Below, piece by piece: positions 45,206 to 53,776 of a DNA stretch of 64,000 nt. Both the position numbers and the translations under genes were made by a program. This DNA is from Leptospira koniambonensis (GTDB lineage: Bacteria > Spirochaetota > Leptospiria > Leptospirales > Leptospiraceae). The stretch covers positions 1,488,001 through 1,552,000 of the forward strand of contig NZ_RQFY01000004.1 in the NCBI RefSeq assembly GCF_004769555.1, given 5' to 3'. Within the stretch, counting starts at the first letter, position 1. Each line of letters opens with the position of its first letter. Under the pieces are notes generated by a model, which did not search any database, was not told where the DNA came from, and was given only the letters and a program-made list of their open reading frames with translations.

Positions 45206-46489
45206 TTATCTTTCTAAGATCTGTCTGTACTTTCTGTGAGTCTCGCCTGTAAAGATCTGACGTGGACGAACCTTATGAGAAGCGTTCACACCAGTTCTTT
45301 GTTCTCTCCAGTGAGCCAACCAGCCAGGAAGTTTACCGATGGCCTGCATTGCAGTGAAAAGTTCTTTAGGAATTCCTAAACTATGGAATAGGATCGCGCT
45401 ATAGAACTCAAGGTTCGGATACAGATTTTTTTCCAGATAGAATGGATCTTTGCTTACGTAATCATCTACTTGTAGAGCGATTTCTGCAATTGGATCTAAT
45501 TTCTTTTGTTTATAAAAATCTAAGAATAATTTTTGAGCGATTGTAGAACGTTTACTTTTCACCTTGTATGCGTCGTGGCCGAAACATGTGGAGTGAAGTT
45601 GGAATTCCCCTTTTTTCAATCTTTCGAAAAACTCAGGAACTGAAAGTTTAGATTTGATAATATCTTCAATTAACTCTACTGCAGCAATCTGTCTTCCACC
45701 TTCTCTGGAGCCCCAAAGTGCGTTGATCGCAGAAGATACAGAAGCGAATATATTTGCTTGAGTGGAACCGATCAACTGAACAGTAGTGTTCGAAACATTC
45801 TGCTCATGATCTGCGTATAAGATCCAAAGTTGGTTTAAGATCCTATCATGCTCTTCAGAAGGTTGGTATTTAACCGACGGAATAGAGAAAAGCATATATA
45901 AGAAATTTGTACAGTATGGATGACGATCCACTGGATAAACGAAAGGCTGCCCGATCATCTTCTTATAAGAGAATGCAGCGATTGTTCTGATCTTTGCGAG
46001 AAGCCTCGCTGCTTGGTCAATCCCTCGATCCAAATATTCTTCGTATTCGTCTTGGTAATAACTGGATAAAGAAGAAACCATTACGGAAAGAACTGCAAGT
46101 GGGTGAGCTCTTCCTGGGAATCCATCGAATAGATTGATCATATCTTCATGGATCAAACTATGTTTGGAAAGTTTCATAGAGAATTCTTTCAGTTGCTTTT
46201 CATTCGGAAGATCTCCATAAATCAGCAAGTAACTTGTCTCTACAAATGTGGAATAATGCACTAATTCTGCGACGTCATAACCTCTGTATTGTAAGTCTCC
46301 AGTAAGAGCGTCCCTTCTGGAAATTTTACTCTGGGCATATGCCGTATTAAAAAAACCGGGATCGTAAGAAGTCAGTCCCGTCTTAGTATGCAAATCTCTA
46401 ATATCGATTCCTTTATTCCCGTCAGTTCCTGTGATTACTGGAAGACGGTGGACCTGGTCTCCGAATTTTAACTCTACGAAATCGCTCAT
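45206..46489 (-). CDS. Citrate synthase homologue with changed active site
   Basis: The 427-aa product follows the type I citrate synthase fold along its whole length: TGDLQYRGYDVAELV, DHEQNVSNTTVQLIGSTQANIF, CFGHDAYK, and LPGWLAHWREQ near the end. By alignment of motifs with E. coli GltA, the His of GPAHGG is Glu263 (WGSREGG), the second His is kept (His305), and the Asp of NVDFYSG is Glu361 (NLEFYSA). Known: the catalytic His-His-Asp triad is nearly invariant in the family. Inference: this copy may have a different reaction or a regulatory role. It is divergent from the AraC-type gene. Confidence 0.85.
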   Translation of the reverse strand: MSDFVELKFGDQVHRLPVITGTDGNKGIDIRDLHTKTGLTSYDPGFFNTAYAQSKISRRDALTGDLQYRGYDVAELVHYSTFVETSYLLIYGDLPNEKQLKEFSMKLSKHSLIHEDMINLFDGFPGRAHPLAVLSVMVSSLSSYYQDEYEEYLDRGIDQAARLLAKIRTIAAFSYKKMIGQPFVYPVDRHPYCTNFLYMLFSIPSVKYQPSEEHDRILNQLWILYADHEQNVSNTTVQLIGSTQANIFASVSSAINALWGSREGGRQIAAVELIEDIIKSKLSVPEFFERLKKGEFQLHSTCFGHDAYKVKSKRSTIAQKLFLDFYKQKKLDPIAEIALQVDDYVSKDPFYLEKNLYPNLEFYSAILFHSLGIPKELFTAMQAIGKLPGWLAHWREQRTGVNASHKVRPRQIFTGETHRKYRQILER

Positions 46490-46617
46490 ACCGATAGGAA
46501 ACAGGGGAAGGGCAGAAGAGTCAAACCTTCCTTCGGCGCTGCCTGCAATTTTCCCTTTCGGCTGGACAAAACTTCTCCCTTAGATTTACTCTCCCGAAGT
46601 TTCGAAGGAATTTTGTT

Positions 46618-47712
46618 TTGGAGTATCTGCCCGGTTTTTTTCTTCATTTTTGGATCCAATTTGGAACCGCACTTTGCCTACTTCTCGCGGCGATGGAGCT
46701 CGCTAAAAAAAGGGAAAATGCGATGCCGGGTGGGATCTTCTATCTAGCTATCATTCTCGCCTTGGTAGAGAGTCGATTGGGCCTAGGTCTGGTGCCTTGG
46801 GCCGCTGATCATATCTGGTTCTGGCCTGCATTCTTCCCTGCGGTCTGGGCAGTGGGACCGATGTTACTTTTGGTCTCTAAAAATATGGTCCAATTCGCTT
46901 TGGATAGAGAGATCCAGATCGGAAAACATTTTATCCCGGCCGTTCTACTTTTACTCGGGGAATTAATTGCTTATATAATTCTACCTGCAGAAGAGATCAG
47001 AGAATATATCCGAAATGCGATGTTCGGTTCCAAGGTGGATATTTTAACTGGAGTCACGATCTTCGGTTCCATCCACCAAACTGTTTATTCCATTTTTCTT
47101 TGGGTGCTATTCAGAAAGGCATCTAAGGAAACTGAGATCCCACTTTCTTCTCTAGTGTATACAATCCTGTTTGTAGTTTTCACTACGATCCAACTTTGTT
47201 GGTTCGGATATTTTTTGAAGAATCAGTTTTTATTGGCAGCGGGTTCTAGTTTCCAGACTTTGGGGATCGTTCTTGTATTTTTATTCTCCTCAAGATATCC
47301 GAATTTTTTCATTTCTTTGAAGTCGGAGATCCAACAGAAAAGATACGAAAGAACCCAACTGAATGGATTGGATCTGGACCAACTTCATACTCGTATCAAA
47401 GAGTTAGTAGAGGGAGATAAAATTTACAAAGAAGAAAGTCTGAAAATCCAGGACTTCGCCGAAAAACTATTGGTATCTCCTCACCAACTTTCCCGCATTT
47501 TAAACGAAACTTACGGCAAAAACTTCAATGAATTCTTGAATTCATTTAGGGTAGAAGAGGCCAAAACTCTTCTATTAGAGGACCTGGAACGAACTGTTCT
47601 TTCCATCGCATACGATGTCGGATTTAATACTAAGTCCACATTTAATGCACAGTTTCTGAAAATCACAGGAATGACTCCTCTAGAATGGAGAAAAAAGGGT
47701 AGCAAACTATAA
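46618..47712 (+). CDS. Membrane AraC-family regulator
   Basis: The 364-aa product starts with a TTG (46618; GAAGGAA about 12 bases upstream). Its first 230 residues hold six or seven membrane helices. A cytoplasmic AraC/XylS DNA-binding domain spans about 265-364, with LLVSPHQLSRILNETYGKNF (first HTH) and TVLSIAYDVGFNTKSTFNAQF (second HTH), ending in the GMTPLEWRKK signature. Known: such proteins join a membrane sensor part to a transcription factor. The signal and the target are unknown; the divergent citrate synthase homologue is one candidate target. Confidence 0.82.
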   Translation: MEYLPGFFLHFWIQFGTALCLLLAAMELAKKRENAMPGGIFYLAIILALVESRLGLGLVPWAADHIWFWPAFFPAVWAVGPMLLLVSKNMVQFALDREIQIGKHFIPAVLLLLGELIAYIILPAEEIREYIRNAMFGSKVDILTGVTIFGSIHQTVYSIFLWVLFRKASKETEIPLSSLVYTILFVVFTTIQLCWFGYFLKNQFLLAAGSSFQTLGIVLVFLFSSRYPNFFISLKSEIQQKRYERTQLNGLDLDQLHTRIKELVEGDKIYKEESLKIQDFAEKLLVSPHQLSRILNETYGKNFNEFLNSFRVEEAKTLLLEDLERTVLSIAYDVGFNTKSTFNAQFLKITGMTPLEWRKKGSKL

Positions 47713-47789
47713 GTTCGGACGATTGTTTTTCGCATATCGGTTAGGATAAAACCTTCCTATCGGATTCCGCAAGGAAGGAGAAGAGACCG

Positions 47790-48752
47790 ATGTCCCGAGA
47801 AACATATCCTAAAGAAGAACTAGAATCCTACCGCAAAGTGCAAGCCTTGGCTTACGAAGCGGTGGAATCCGTACGCAAGGAATTATACCCAGGGATCACC
47901 GAAAAAGAAGCAGCTCGCAAAATTGACGATTATATCCGAAACGCAGGCGGCACTTCCTTCTTTCATTATGGCTTCGCATGGTTCGGAGATAGGACAGCAT
48001 TTAGAGGATTCAAACGTCCACTCTCTCTCAACTATTTAAGAAAGGGAGAAGGTTTACTCCCACACTTCGGAGGAAAGTTCCAACCTTCTAACCGTAGATT
48101 AGAAGAAGGTATGGCTGTGATTTTAGACGTAGCTCCTACGTTTGCAGGAAGAGCGGCAGATGTTGGTTACGCGTTTTCGTTCGGAAAAAATCCGGAACAC
48201 GACAAGGCGCTCGCAAATTTAGAAGAATACAGAGAATTAATTTTAAGAAGAGTTTTAGAAGAAAGAACCTTATCCGAAATTTATTTGGAAGTAGATGCAA
48301 GGATACGTGCATCCGGATACGTTAACTGTCATTCCATTTATCCTCAGGGAGTTTTGGGTCATAAGGTAGGAAGACTCCCAGCTTATAATTTTCCAGGTGG
48401 AAGAGTGAATGGATTTCCATTCCAAACATTCGCATACTTATTCCCTCAAATGATAAAAGATCTGATCCCTGGAGTCTCTGGACATTCTCCATTATGGGGA
48501 GAAGCTTCCGATTTCAGAGCAGAACCAGGACTATGGGCAGTAGAACCTCATATTGGTAAGATATATTCTGGTTCAAAGGAATCAGAATCCTTCGGAGCAA
48601 AATGGGAAGAGATCCTAGTAGTTACAGATTCCACTGCTTATTGGTTGGATGAGGAACTCCCTCATGTTCGTCTTTGGAAGGAAAAGAAAAAATCTAAGTC
48701 CTCCAAGCCGTCCGCAAGTGCTAAAAAGCAGAAAGAAAAAGTCCCGGCTTAG
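47790..48752 (+). CDS. M24 family metallopeptidase (Xaa-Pro aminopeptidase-like)
   Basis: The 320-aa product has the pita-bread fold of M24 enzymes. Likely metal ligands are Asp113 (ILDVAPTFAG), Asp124 (RAADVGYAF), His191 (VLGHKVGR) and a Glu in LWAVEPHIG. It is shorter than most Xaa-Pro peptidases, lacking their N-terminal domain, and ends in a Lys/Ser-rich tail (about 302-320). A stem (CCTTCCT with AGGAAGG) overlaps the leader just before the start. It is not clearly part of the following operon. Confidence 0.8.
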   Translation: MSRETYPKEELESYRKVQALAYEAVESVRKELYPGITEKEAARKIDDYIRNAGGTSFFHYGFAWFGDRTAFRGFKRPLSLNYLRKGEGLLPHFGGKFQPSNRRLEEGMAVILDVAPTFAGRAADVGYAFSFGKNPEHDKALANLEEYRELILRRVLEERTLSEIYLEVDARIRASGYVNCHSIYPQGVLGHKVGRLPAYNFPGGRVNGFPFQTFAYLFPQMIKDLIPGVSGHSPLWGEASDFRAEPGLWAVEPHIGKIYSGSKESESFGAKWEEILVVTDSTAYWLDEELPHVRLWKEKKKSKSSKPSASAKKQKEKVPA

Positions 48753-48794
48753 TTAAACACATTCAATAATTTTAATAATTAATTTAGAAGGCTT

Positions 48795-49634
48795 ATGATG
48801 AGCAGCGAAATATTACAGGATAAGGATTTTCATTTTTATCCTGTCAGAAAACCTAAATTCGAATTTAGCGAAAACGGTACAAGTAAACATTGGATGGACG
48901 GTTCTGCATATAAAACCCATATTCTGAATACCTGGACCTTATTCTTTCCGGATGGAGAAAGATTTTTTATCAGAAGTATCCAGAAATTCCTGCCAAATAT
49001 AAAAGATCCAAGAGTTCTTAGAAACGCTAAGGCGTTTATGGGCCAAGAAGCCCAGCATGCGGGAGAACACAAAAAAACCTGGAAAATCCTAGAAGACCAG
49101 GGCTTTAAGATCAAGGCATTCACTGATTTCGTGAATTCATTCTTCGTGAATTTTGTGGAAAAAATATTATCAGCTAAGTCTTGTTTGGCGGCAACTGCAG
49201 GTGCAGAACATTATACTTCTCTTGTAGCTACTATCGGTCTGCAAATCAAGGCCTTAGACCAAGCAGAATCAGAAATGAAACGTCTTTGGGAATGGCATGC
49301 CGCAGAAGAGATAGAACATAAATCTGCGGCTTATGATGTATTCTTAGATATCAGCGGAAATTATTTCAGAAGAATGATCACTTTCCTTGGAGTAACCATC
49401 GTATTCTGGGCGGCAACATTCATAGGAGCTGAAATTCTACTTTGGCAAGAAGGACTAACTTTTAAATGGAAAACTAGAAAAGATGCTTTCCGTTTTATCT
49501 TTATAGACGAAAAGGTCTTCTTCCATGCGACGGGTGCATTCTTCAGATACTTCCGTCCTGGATTTCATCCGGAACAAGAAGATAATCTTGAATTGAGCAG
49601 GATGATCTTCGAATCTCCAGAGCATAAATATTAA
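48795..49634 (+). CDS. Metal-dependent hydrolase, ferritin-like di-iron type (PF10118)
   Basis: The 279-aa product matches the metal-dependent hydrolase family related to ferritin-like di-iron proteins. Seen: GQEAQHAGEH (about 78-87) and WHAAEEIEHKSAAYDVF (about 175-191), two Glu/His clusters for metal; two hydrophobic stretches near 195-225 may be membrane-associated. It is the first gene of a likely operon with an SDR (9 bp) and an alpha/beta hydrolase (18 bp). The reaction is not known; the context suggests modification of a lipid or other hydrophobic compound. Confidence 0.75.
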   Translation: MMSSEILQDKDFHFYPVRKPKFEFSENGTSKHWMDGSAYKTHILNTWTLFFPDGERFFIRSIQKFLPNIKDPRVLRNAKAFMGQEAQHAGEHKKTWKILEDQGFKIKAFTDFVNSFFVNFVEKILSAKSCLAATAGAEHYTSLVATIGLQIKALDQAESEMKRLWEWHAAEEIEHKSAAYDVFLDISGNYFRRMITFLGVTIVFWAATFIGAEILLWQEGLTFKWKTRKDAFRFIFIDEKVFFHATGAFFRYFRPGFHPEQEDNLELSRMIFESPEHKY

Positions 49635-49643
49635 GGAAATTGC

Positions 49644-50444
49644 ATGAGCAGACTAAGCGAGAAAAACATTTTAATCACCGGAGCAAGCGGTGGTTTCGGT
49701 AAAGAATTAACCAAACAACTCTTAAAGAAAGGCGCCAATCTTGTGCTTACTGATATGAAAGCACCTGAAACCAAGGCAGAATTCTATTTAGAAAATTCTA
49801 AACCAGTTCCAGGCAAAATACTTGGAAGTTTTGCAGCGGACTTAAGTAACGAATCAGGTTGCGAAAAAGCTTATAAAGAAGCGATCAAGATCCAACCTAA
49901 GATTGATATTCTTGTTAATAACGCAGGTTTAGCATTCGGTGGAAGATTACTGGATGTTCCAATGGACAAATGGAAATTGATTTTGGATGTAAACCTATAC
50001 GCTCCAATTTATCTTTCTCGTTTATTCTTGCCTGCAATGTTAGAAAGAAAATACGGACAGATCGTAAATTTATCTTCTTGCGCAGGGATTACAGCTCCAG
50101 GTGAGTTAGTATATTATTCTGTTTCCAAATTCGGGATCAGAGCCTTGGGAGAAGCATTGGATTCAGGTTATAGACACCAAGGAATATATACAACTAACGT
50201 ATATCCTTTCTTCGCGAACACAAACATACTACATTCTCAACAATTCGGAACAGATAAACCTAAAGTAGTTCCTTCTTTGATCGTAGACAGTCCTCAGATG
50301 GTGGTTAGAGCCATAGTAAGAGGGATTGAAAAAAGAAAGATGCATGTATTCCCAGGATTCACTGCGAAATTATTGCGCTTCCTGACAAGACTGTCTCCTG
50401 GTTTCTTAAGAGGAATGGAAAGACTGGGACAAAAATTTTCTTAA
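49644..50444 (+). CDS. SDR family NAD(P)-dependent oxidoreductase
   Basis: The 266-aa product has the classical SDR fold. Seen: TGASGGFG for nucleotide binding (12-19), NNAGLAF (92-98), a Ser near 145, and the catalytic Tyr158-x3-Lys162 in YSVSK. There is no membrane segment except a mild hydrophobic C-terminal part. It is between the metal-dependent hydrolase and the alpha/beta hydrolase, probably translated from one mRNA. The substrate is unknown. Confidence 0.83.
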   Translation: MSRLSEKNILITGASGGFGKELTKQLLKKGANLVLTDMKAPETKAEFYLENSKPVPGKILGSFAADLSNESGCEKAYKEAIKIQPKIDILVNNAGLAFGGRLLDVPMDKWKLILDVNLYAPIYLSRLFLPAMLERKYGQIVNLSSCAGITAPGELVYYSVSKFGIRALGEALDSGYRHQGIYTTNVYPFFANTNILHSQQFGTDKPKVVPSLIVDSPQMVVRAIVRGIEKRKMHVFPGFTAKLLRFLTRLSPGFLRGMERLGQKFS

Positions 50445-50462
50445 ACGAGAAGAGGCGAAAAT

Positions 50463-51407
50463 ATGGCGGCTACCCAACTGGAAAACGGAGTGAAAAAAGA
50501 AAAGACAGAAGTTTTTAAAGAAACCTTTGTCCATAACGGCGATGTTTCTTTGTATGTGAAGTATAATCATACAGCGAAAGAAAGGCCTAACAGACCCACA
50601 GTCTTATTCGTTCACGGATATCCTGACGATCATAGGGTCTGGTCCTACCAGATGGAATCCTTAAAAGAGGATTATAATGTGGCCGCTTTGGATTTAAGAG
50701 GCTCCGGAAAATCAGATAAGCCTAAAAAACAAAAGGCATATAATGTTCGTAGAATATTCGAAGATCTTGAATCAGTGATCCGGTTTGTAGGAAATGATAA
50801 GCCTGTACATCTTGTTGCTCATGATTGGGGATCTCTCATCAGTTGGGCATTCGTTGCGGACGAACAAAAATCAGTTTGGGCAAAATCTTATACAGCTATG
50901 GGCGGACCTCATCCTGTGCTTGGGCGCAGGAGTGCTTTTCAAATGGCTCTATCTGGAAATCCGATCTCCTTCTACAAAGCACTTTCTCAGCTCAAAAGAT
51001 CTTGGTACATTCTATATTTCCAAATTCCTTTTCTGCCGGAATGGATCTGGAGAACTTTTAGCAAATTTTTCTGGAAGTATACAATGAATACAGGAGGAGT
51101 TCCTAAGAATGATACTCTTAGAAATAAATCCAAAGAAGAGATTGTTGCTACAACAGTTTCCAATGTGAATTTGTATAGAGAATTGCTTCGAGGGGAGAAG
51201 TATCCGGAACCGAAACATATCAAAGCTCCTGTCCAGGTTCTAATACCACTTAAAGATTTTGCGATCCGACCGGAGTTATACAGACTTCATGAAAGGATCT
51301 GCGATTCTTATAAAGAATATACATATGATAGCAATCATTGGATTCAAAGAACAATGCCAGACATGGTAAGTGAGAAGATCAGGGAGTTTGTTTGGGAAAT
51401 CGGCTGA
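50463..51407 (+). CDS. Alpha/beta hydrolase (epoxide-hydrolase-like)
   Basis: The 314-aa product has FVHGYPDDHRVW (oxyanion region, 49-60), the nucleophile Asp121 in VAHDWGSL, and a His near 298 in SNHWIQRTMP. Known: an Asp nucleophile in this position with HGYP marks epoxide hydrolases and haloalkane dehalogenases rather than Ser esterases. It is the last gene of a three-gene operon (PF10118-type protein, SDR, this). Inference: it opens an epoxide or similar group on a hydrophobic substrate. Confidence 0.82.
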   Translation: MAATQLENGVKKEKTEVFKETFVHNGDVSLYVKYNHTAKERPNRPTVLFVHGYPDDHRVWSYQMESLKEDYNVAALDLRGSGKSDKPKKQKAYNVRRIFEDLESVIRFVGNDKPVHLVAHDWGSLISWAFVADEQKSVWAKSYTAMGGPHPVLGRRSAFQMALSGNPISFYKALSQLKRSWYILYFQIPFLPEWIWRTFSKFFWKYTMNTGGVPKNDTLRNKSKEEIVATTVSNVNLYRELLRGEKYPEPKHIKAPVQVLIPLKDFAIRPELYRLHERICDSYKEYTYDSNHWIQRTMPDMVSEKIREFVWEIG

Positions 51408-51493
51408 AAAAAGTAGTTTAGGCCCGAGGTCGGCGCTATCTGAACTGACCTAAAAAAAAGAAACCGATTCCGTTTTAAAAGGGTCAGATAAAC

Positions 51494-52048
51494 ATGATCT
51501 TGAACGGAATCCAAAAAATTCTAGTTTTATGGAAAGAGAAAGTTCTCCCAAACTCGGGAGCGCTTTCTTTTTTGATCATACCTTTTTTCGCACTGGTGCT
51601 CGTTGCAGACCAAGCAAAGTCCTTATCCGATAAAGAAGTTCATAAGTATTTTTATGAAACTTGGAAATTAGAGATCAATCCCAAAGATAATTTGGAATTG
51701 TTTAAAGAAACCCAACGTTGGATCGGAATCCCTCATAGAGACAACGGAAAAGATAGGTCTGGGATAGATTGCTCCAGTCTCTCAGCAAAGTTGGTGCAAA
51801 AAGCATATTCCAAAACAATTGCAGGATCTTCTGAAAGTATTTCCAAACAGGTCAAAAGGATCTCTGAATCCGATCTGCAAGAGGGAGATTTAGTATTTTT
51901 TAATATATATGGCGAGAAGATCAGTCATATGGGAGTTTATCTCAAAGATAGGAAGTTTGTACATGCTTCCGTTGTGAAAGGTGTAACAATTAATTCTTTG
52001 GACGAAAACTACTATAAGACCAGGTTTGTGTCCGCTGGAAGATTATGA
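51494..52048 (+). CDS. NlpC/P60 family cell-wall peptidase, exported
   Basis: The 184-aa product has an N-terminal hydrophobic segment (about 23-40), then the NlpC/P60 fold. Seen: the catalytic Cys93 in GIDCSSLSAKL, His145 in ISHMGVYL, and His157 in FVHASV as the third catalytic residue. Known: these proteases cut peptide bonds in peptidoglycan stems. It lies 31 nt ahead of a D-Ala-D-Ala dipeptidase-like gene, which fits a role in wall turnover. Confidence 0.87.
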   Translation: MILNGIQKILVLWKEKVLPNSGALSFLIIPFFALVLVADQAKSLSDKEVHKYFYETWKLEINPKDNLELFKETQRWIGIPHRDNGKDRSGIDCSSLSAKLVQKAYSKTIAGSSESISKQVKRISESDLQEGDLVFFNIYGEKISHMGVYLKDRKFVHASVVKGVTINSLDENYYKTRFVSAGRL

Positions 52049-52115
52049 TCGGCTATTGAAGCCGGTCACTTAGTATTGATTGACACAGAGCTTAAAGGCA
52101 GAAATAAACTCTTGC

Positions 52116-52775
52116 ATGAGAGTTCGCAGTATCGGTCCAATCTTAATTCTGCTTAGCTTCTTCTATTGCCAAAAACCTCCAATCCCGAAATTAGAAGAAA
52201 GCCCACCTCCTTTAAAGATCGAAAATGGATTAGTAAACGTAAAAGATATAGATCCAAGTATCGAGATTGATTTACGTTATTCTACTTCCGAAAATTTTAC
52301 AGGCTCCGTTATCTATCCTTTTCATACCTGTTTACTCAGAAAAGAAACAGCAGAAAAATTAAAAGCTGCCAACTCCGACTTTCAAACTTTCGGATACAGG
52401 ATTAAAATTTGGGACGGGTATCGGCCCCCTTATGCACAAAAGATTTTATGGGAGAAGGTCCCAAATCCAAGATATGTTGGAAATCCTAACACAGGAGGCT
52501 CGGTTCATAATCGAGGCGGGGCAGTAGATCTTACACTTATAGATTCGGAAGGAAATGAATTGGAAATGCCGAGTGCTTATGACGAATTCACATACAAAGC
52601 TTCTCCTTTTCGTAAAGACCTTACGCCAACCGTTTCTGAAAATTTGAAGATCTTGGTTGGAATTCTAACAAAGCACGGATTCAAACAGATCAGTTCTGAA
52701 TGGTGGCATTATAATGATGGGGATGCAAAAGTTTATCCCTTAATAGAGGTGGATCCGAAACTTTGGGAGAAATGA
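52116..52775 (+). CDS. D-Ala-D-Ala dipeptidase-like lipoprotein (M15, VanX/DdpX family)
   Basis: The 219-aa product starts at ATG 52116 (a TTG at 52080 is also open), which gives a signal peptide with a lipobox at Cys18 (SFFYC). Seen: a catalytic Arg in WDGYRPPYA (Arg103), the zinc motif SVHNRGGAVD with His131 and Asp138, and EWWH with Glu195 and His198. Known: VanX-like enzymes split D-Ala-D-Ala. It overlaps the next gene by four bases. It probably salvages wall material; a resistance role is unproven and no van regulators are seen. Confidence 0.85.
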   Translation: MRVRSIGPILILLSFFYCQKPPIPKLEESPPPLKIENGLVNVKDIDPSIEIDLRYSTSENFTGSVIYPFHTCLLRKETAEKLKAANSDFQTFGYRIKIWDGYRPPYAQKILWEKVPNPRYVGNPNTGGSVHNRGGAVDLTLIDSEGNELEMPSAYDEFTYKASPFRKDLTPTVSENLKILVGILTKHGFKQISSEWWHYNDGDAKVYPLIEVDPKLWEK

Positions 52776-53722
52776 AACATTTAGAAATGTTCTCCAATCG
52801 CCTGGCCAGGATGTCCAAACACTGGAAAAAATGGGCGAGAAGAAGGGGGATTACTTGCTTTAGGATTTATGATCGCGACATTCCCCAGGTCCCGATCGTA
52901 ATAGATCTATACGAAAATTTTTGCCTGGTCTCTGAATACTTAAATTCTTATCCGATGTCCGACGAAGAAAGAGAATCGGAAAGAAATACAATCCGAAACT
53001 TTATAATCGAAATCCTTCAACTTTCTCCAGAAAATTTATTTTGGAAAACGAGAGAACGTAAGAAAGGAAATCTACAATACGAGAAATTGGATACCCAAGA
53101 GAAATCCATTGAAGCAAATGAAGGTGGATTGAAGTTTAAAGTAAATTTAAGTGATTATTTAGATTCAGGTCTTTTTTTGGATCACCGGACTACTCGAGAT
53201 CTTTTTAGAAAAGAAGCCTCTGGGAAGAATGTTCTAAATTTATATTCCTATACCGGGGCTTTCTCTGTTTATGCAGCTGACGGTGGCGCAGAAAAAATTA
53301 CGAGCGTGGACCTTTCTCAGAAATACTTGGACTGGTCTAAGGAAAATTTCGAACTAAACGGATTCTCTTACGAAGAGCATGAGTTTATTCGAGAAGATAT
53401 TACAGAGTGGCTAAAGAGAGAAAGGACAAACTCTAACAGAATACTGTATGATCTTATTATAGTAGATCCTCCTACATTTTCTAACAGCAAGAAGATGAAG
53501 GATATTTTTGATGTGCAAAGAGATTATTCTTTCCTGCTAAATTCTATCTTTAGAGATTTTTCTGCGCCAGGTGCGGTTCTCTTTTTCTCTACAAATTTTA
53601 GAAAATTCAAGTTAGAAGCTGATGATATCCTTTGGGAAGATATCCAAGATATTACTAAACAAACTCATCCGGAAGATTTTCGAAATGAGAAGATCCGATT
53701 TGTTTGGAAAATGAGAAAGTGA
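52772..53722 (+). CDS. SAM-dependent methyltransferase (rRNA RlmI/RlmK-like)
   Basis: The 316-aa product starts at the ATG of the ATGA overlap with the dipeptidase gene; a TTG 9 bp earlier gives three more residues. Seen: LDHRTTRDLF before the SAM site, VLNLYSYTGAFSVYAADGG (SAM-binding motif I), and VDPPTFSNSKKMK as the catalytic DPPxF motif. Known: this layout is typical of RlmI/RlmK-type 23S rRNA methyltransferases. The N-terminal PUA domain seen in RlmI is not clear here, so the target base remains uncertain. Confidence 0.8.
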   Translation: MKHLEMFSNRLARMSKHWKKWARRRGITCFRIYDRDIPQVPIVIDLYENFCLVSEYLNSYPMSDEERESERNTIRNFIIEILQLSPENLFWKTRERKKGNLQYEKLDTQEKSIEANEGGLKFKVNLSDYLDSGLFLDHRTTRDLFRKEASGKNVLNLYSYTGAFSVYAADGGAEKITSVDLSQKYLDWSKENFELNGFSYEEHEFIREDITEWLKRERTNSNRILYDLIIVDPPTFSNSKKMKDIFDVQRDYSFLLNSIFRDFSAPGAVLFFSTNFRKFKLEADDILWEDIQDITKQTHPEDFRNEKIRFVWKMRK

Positions 53723-53725
53723 TTG

Positions 53726-53749
53726 GGCCACTCCCACTAAGGAGCGGCC
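53726..53749. terminator. Bidirectional-looking hairpin between convergent genes
   Basis: GGCC-A-CTCC pairs with GGAG-C-GGCC around the loop CACTAA, with one internal mismatch. It lies four bases after the methyltransferase stop and 28 bases before the end of the convergent SDR gene. No strong T-run follows, so termination strength is unclear. Confidence 0.4.
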
Positions 53750-53757
53750 TTGCGTCT

Positions 53758-53773
53758 TGTAGGAATTCCTACA
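53758..53773. repeat. GGAATTCC palindrome copy 2
   Basis: TGTAGGAATTCCTACA is a perfect 16-bp palindrome between two convergent genes, ending four bases before the SDR stop. It has the same shape as the imperfect copy at 44823-44838. Confidence 0.5.
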
Positions 53774-53776
53774 ATT

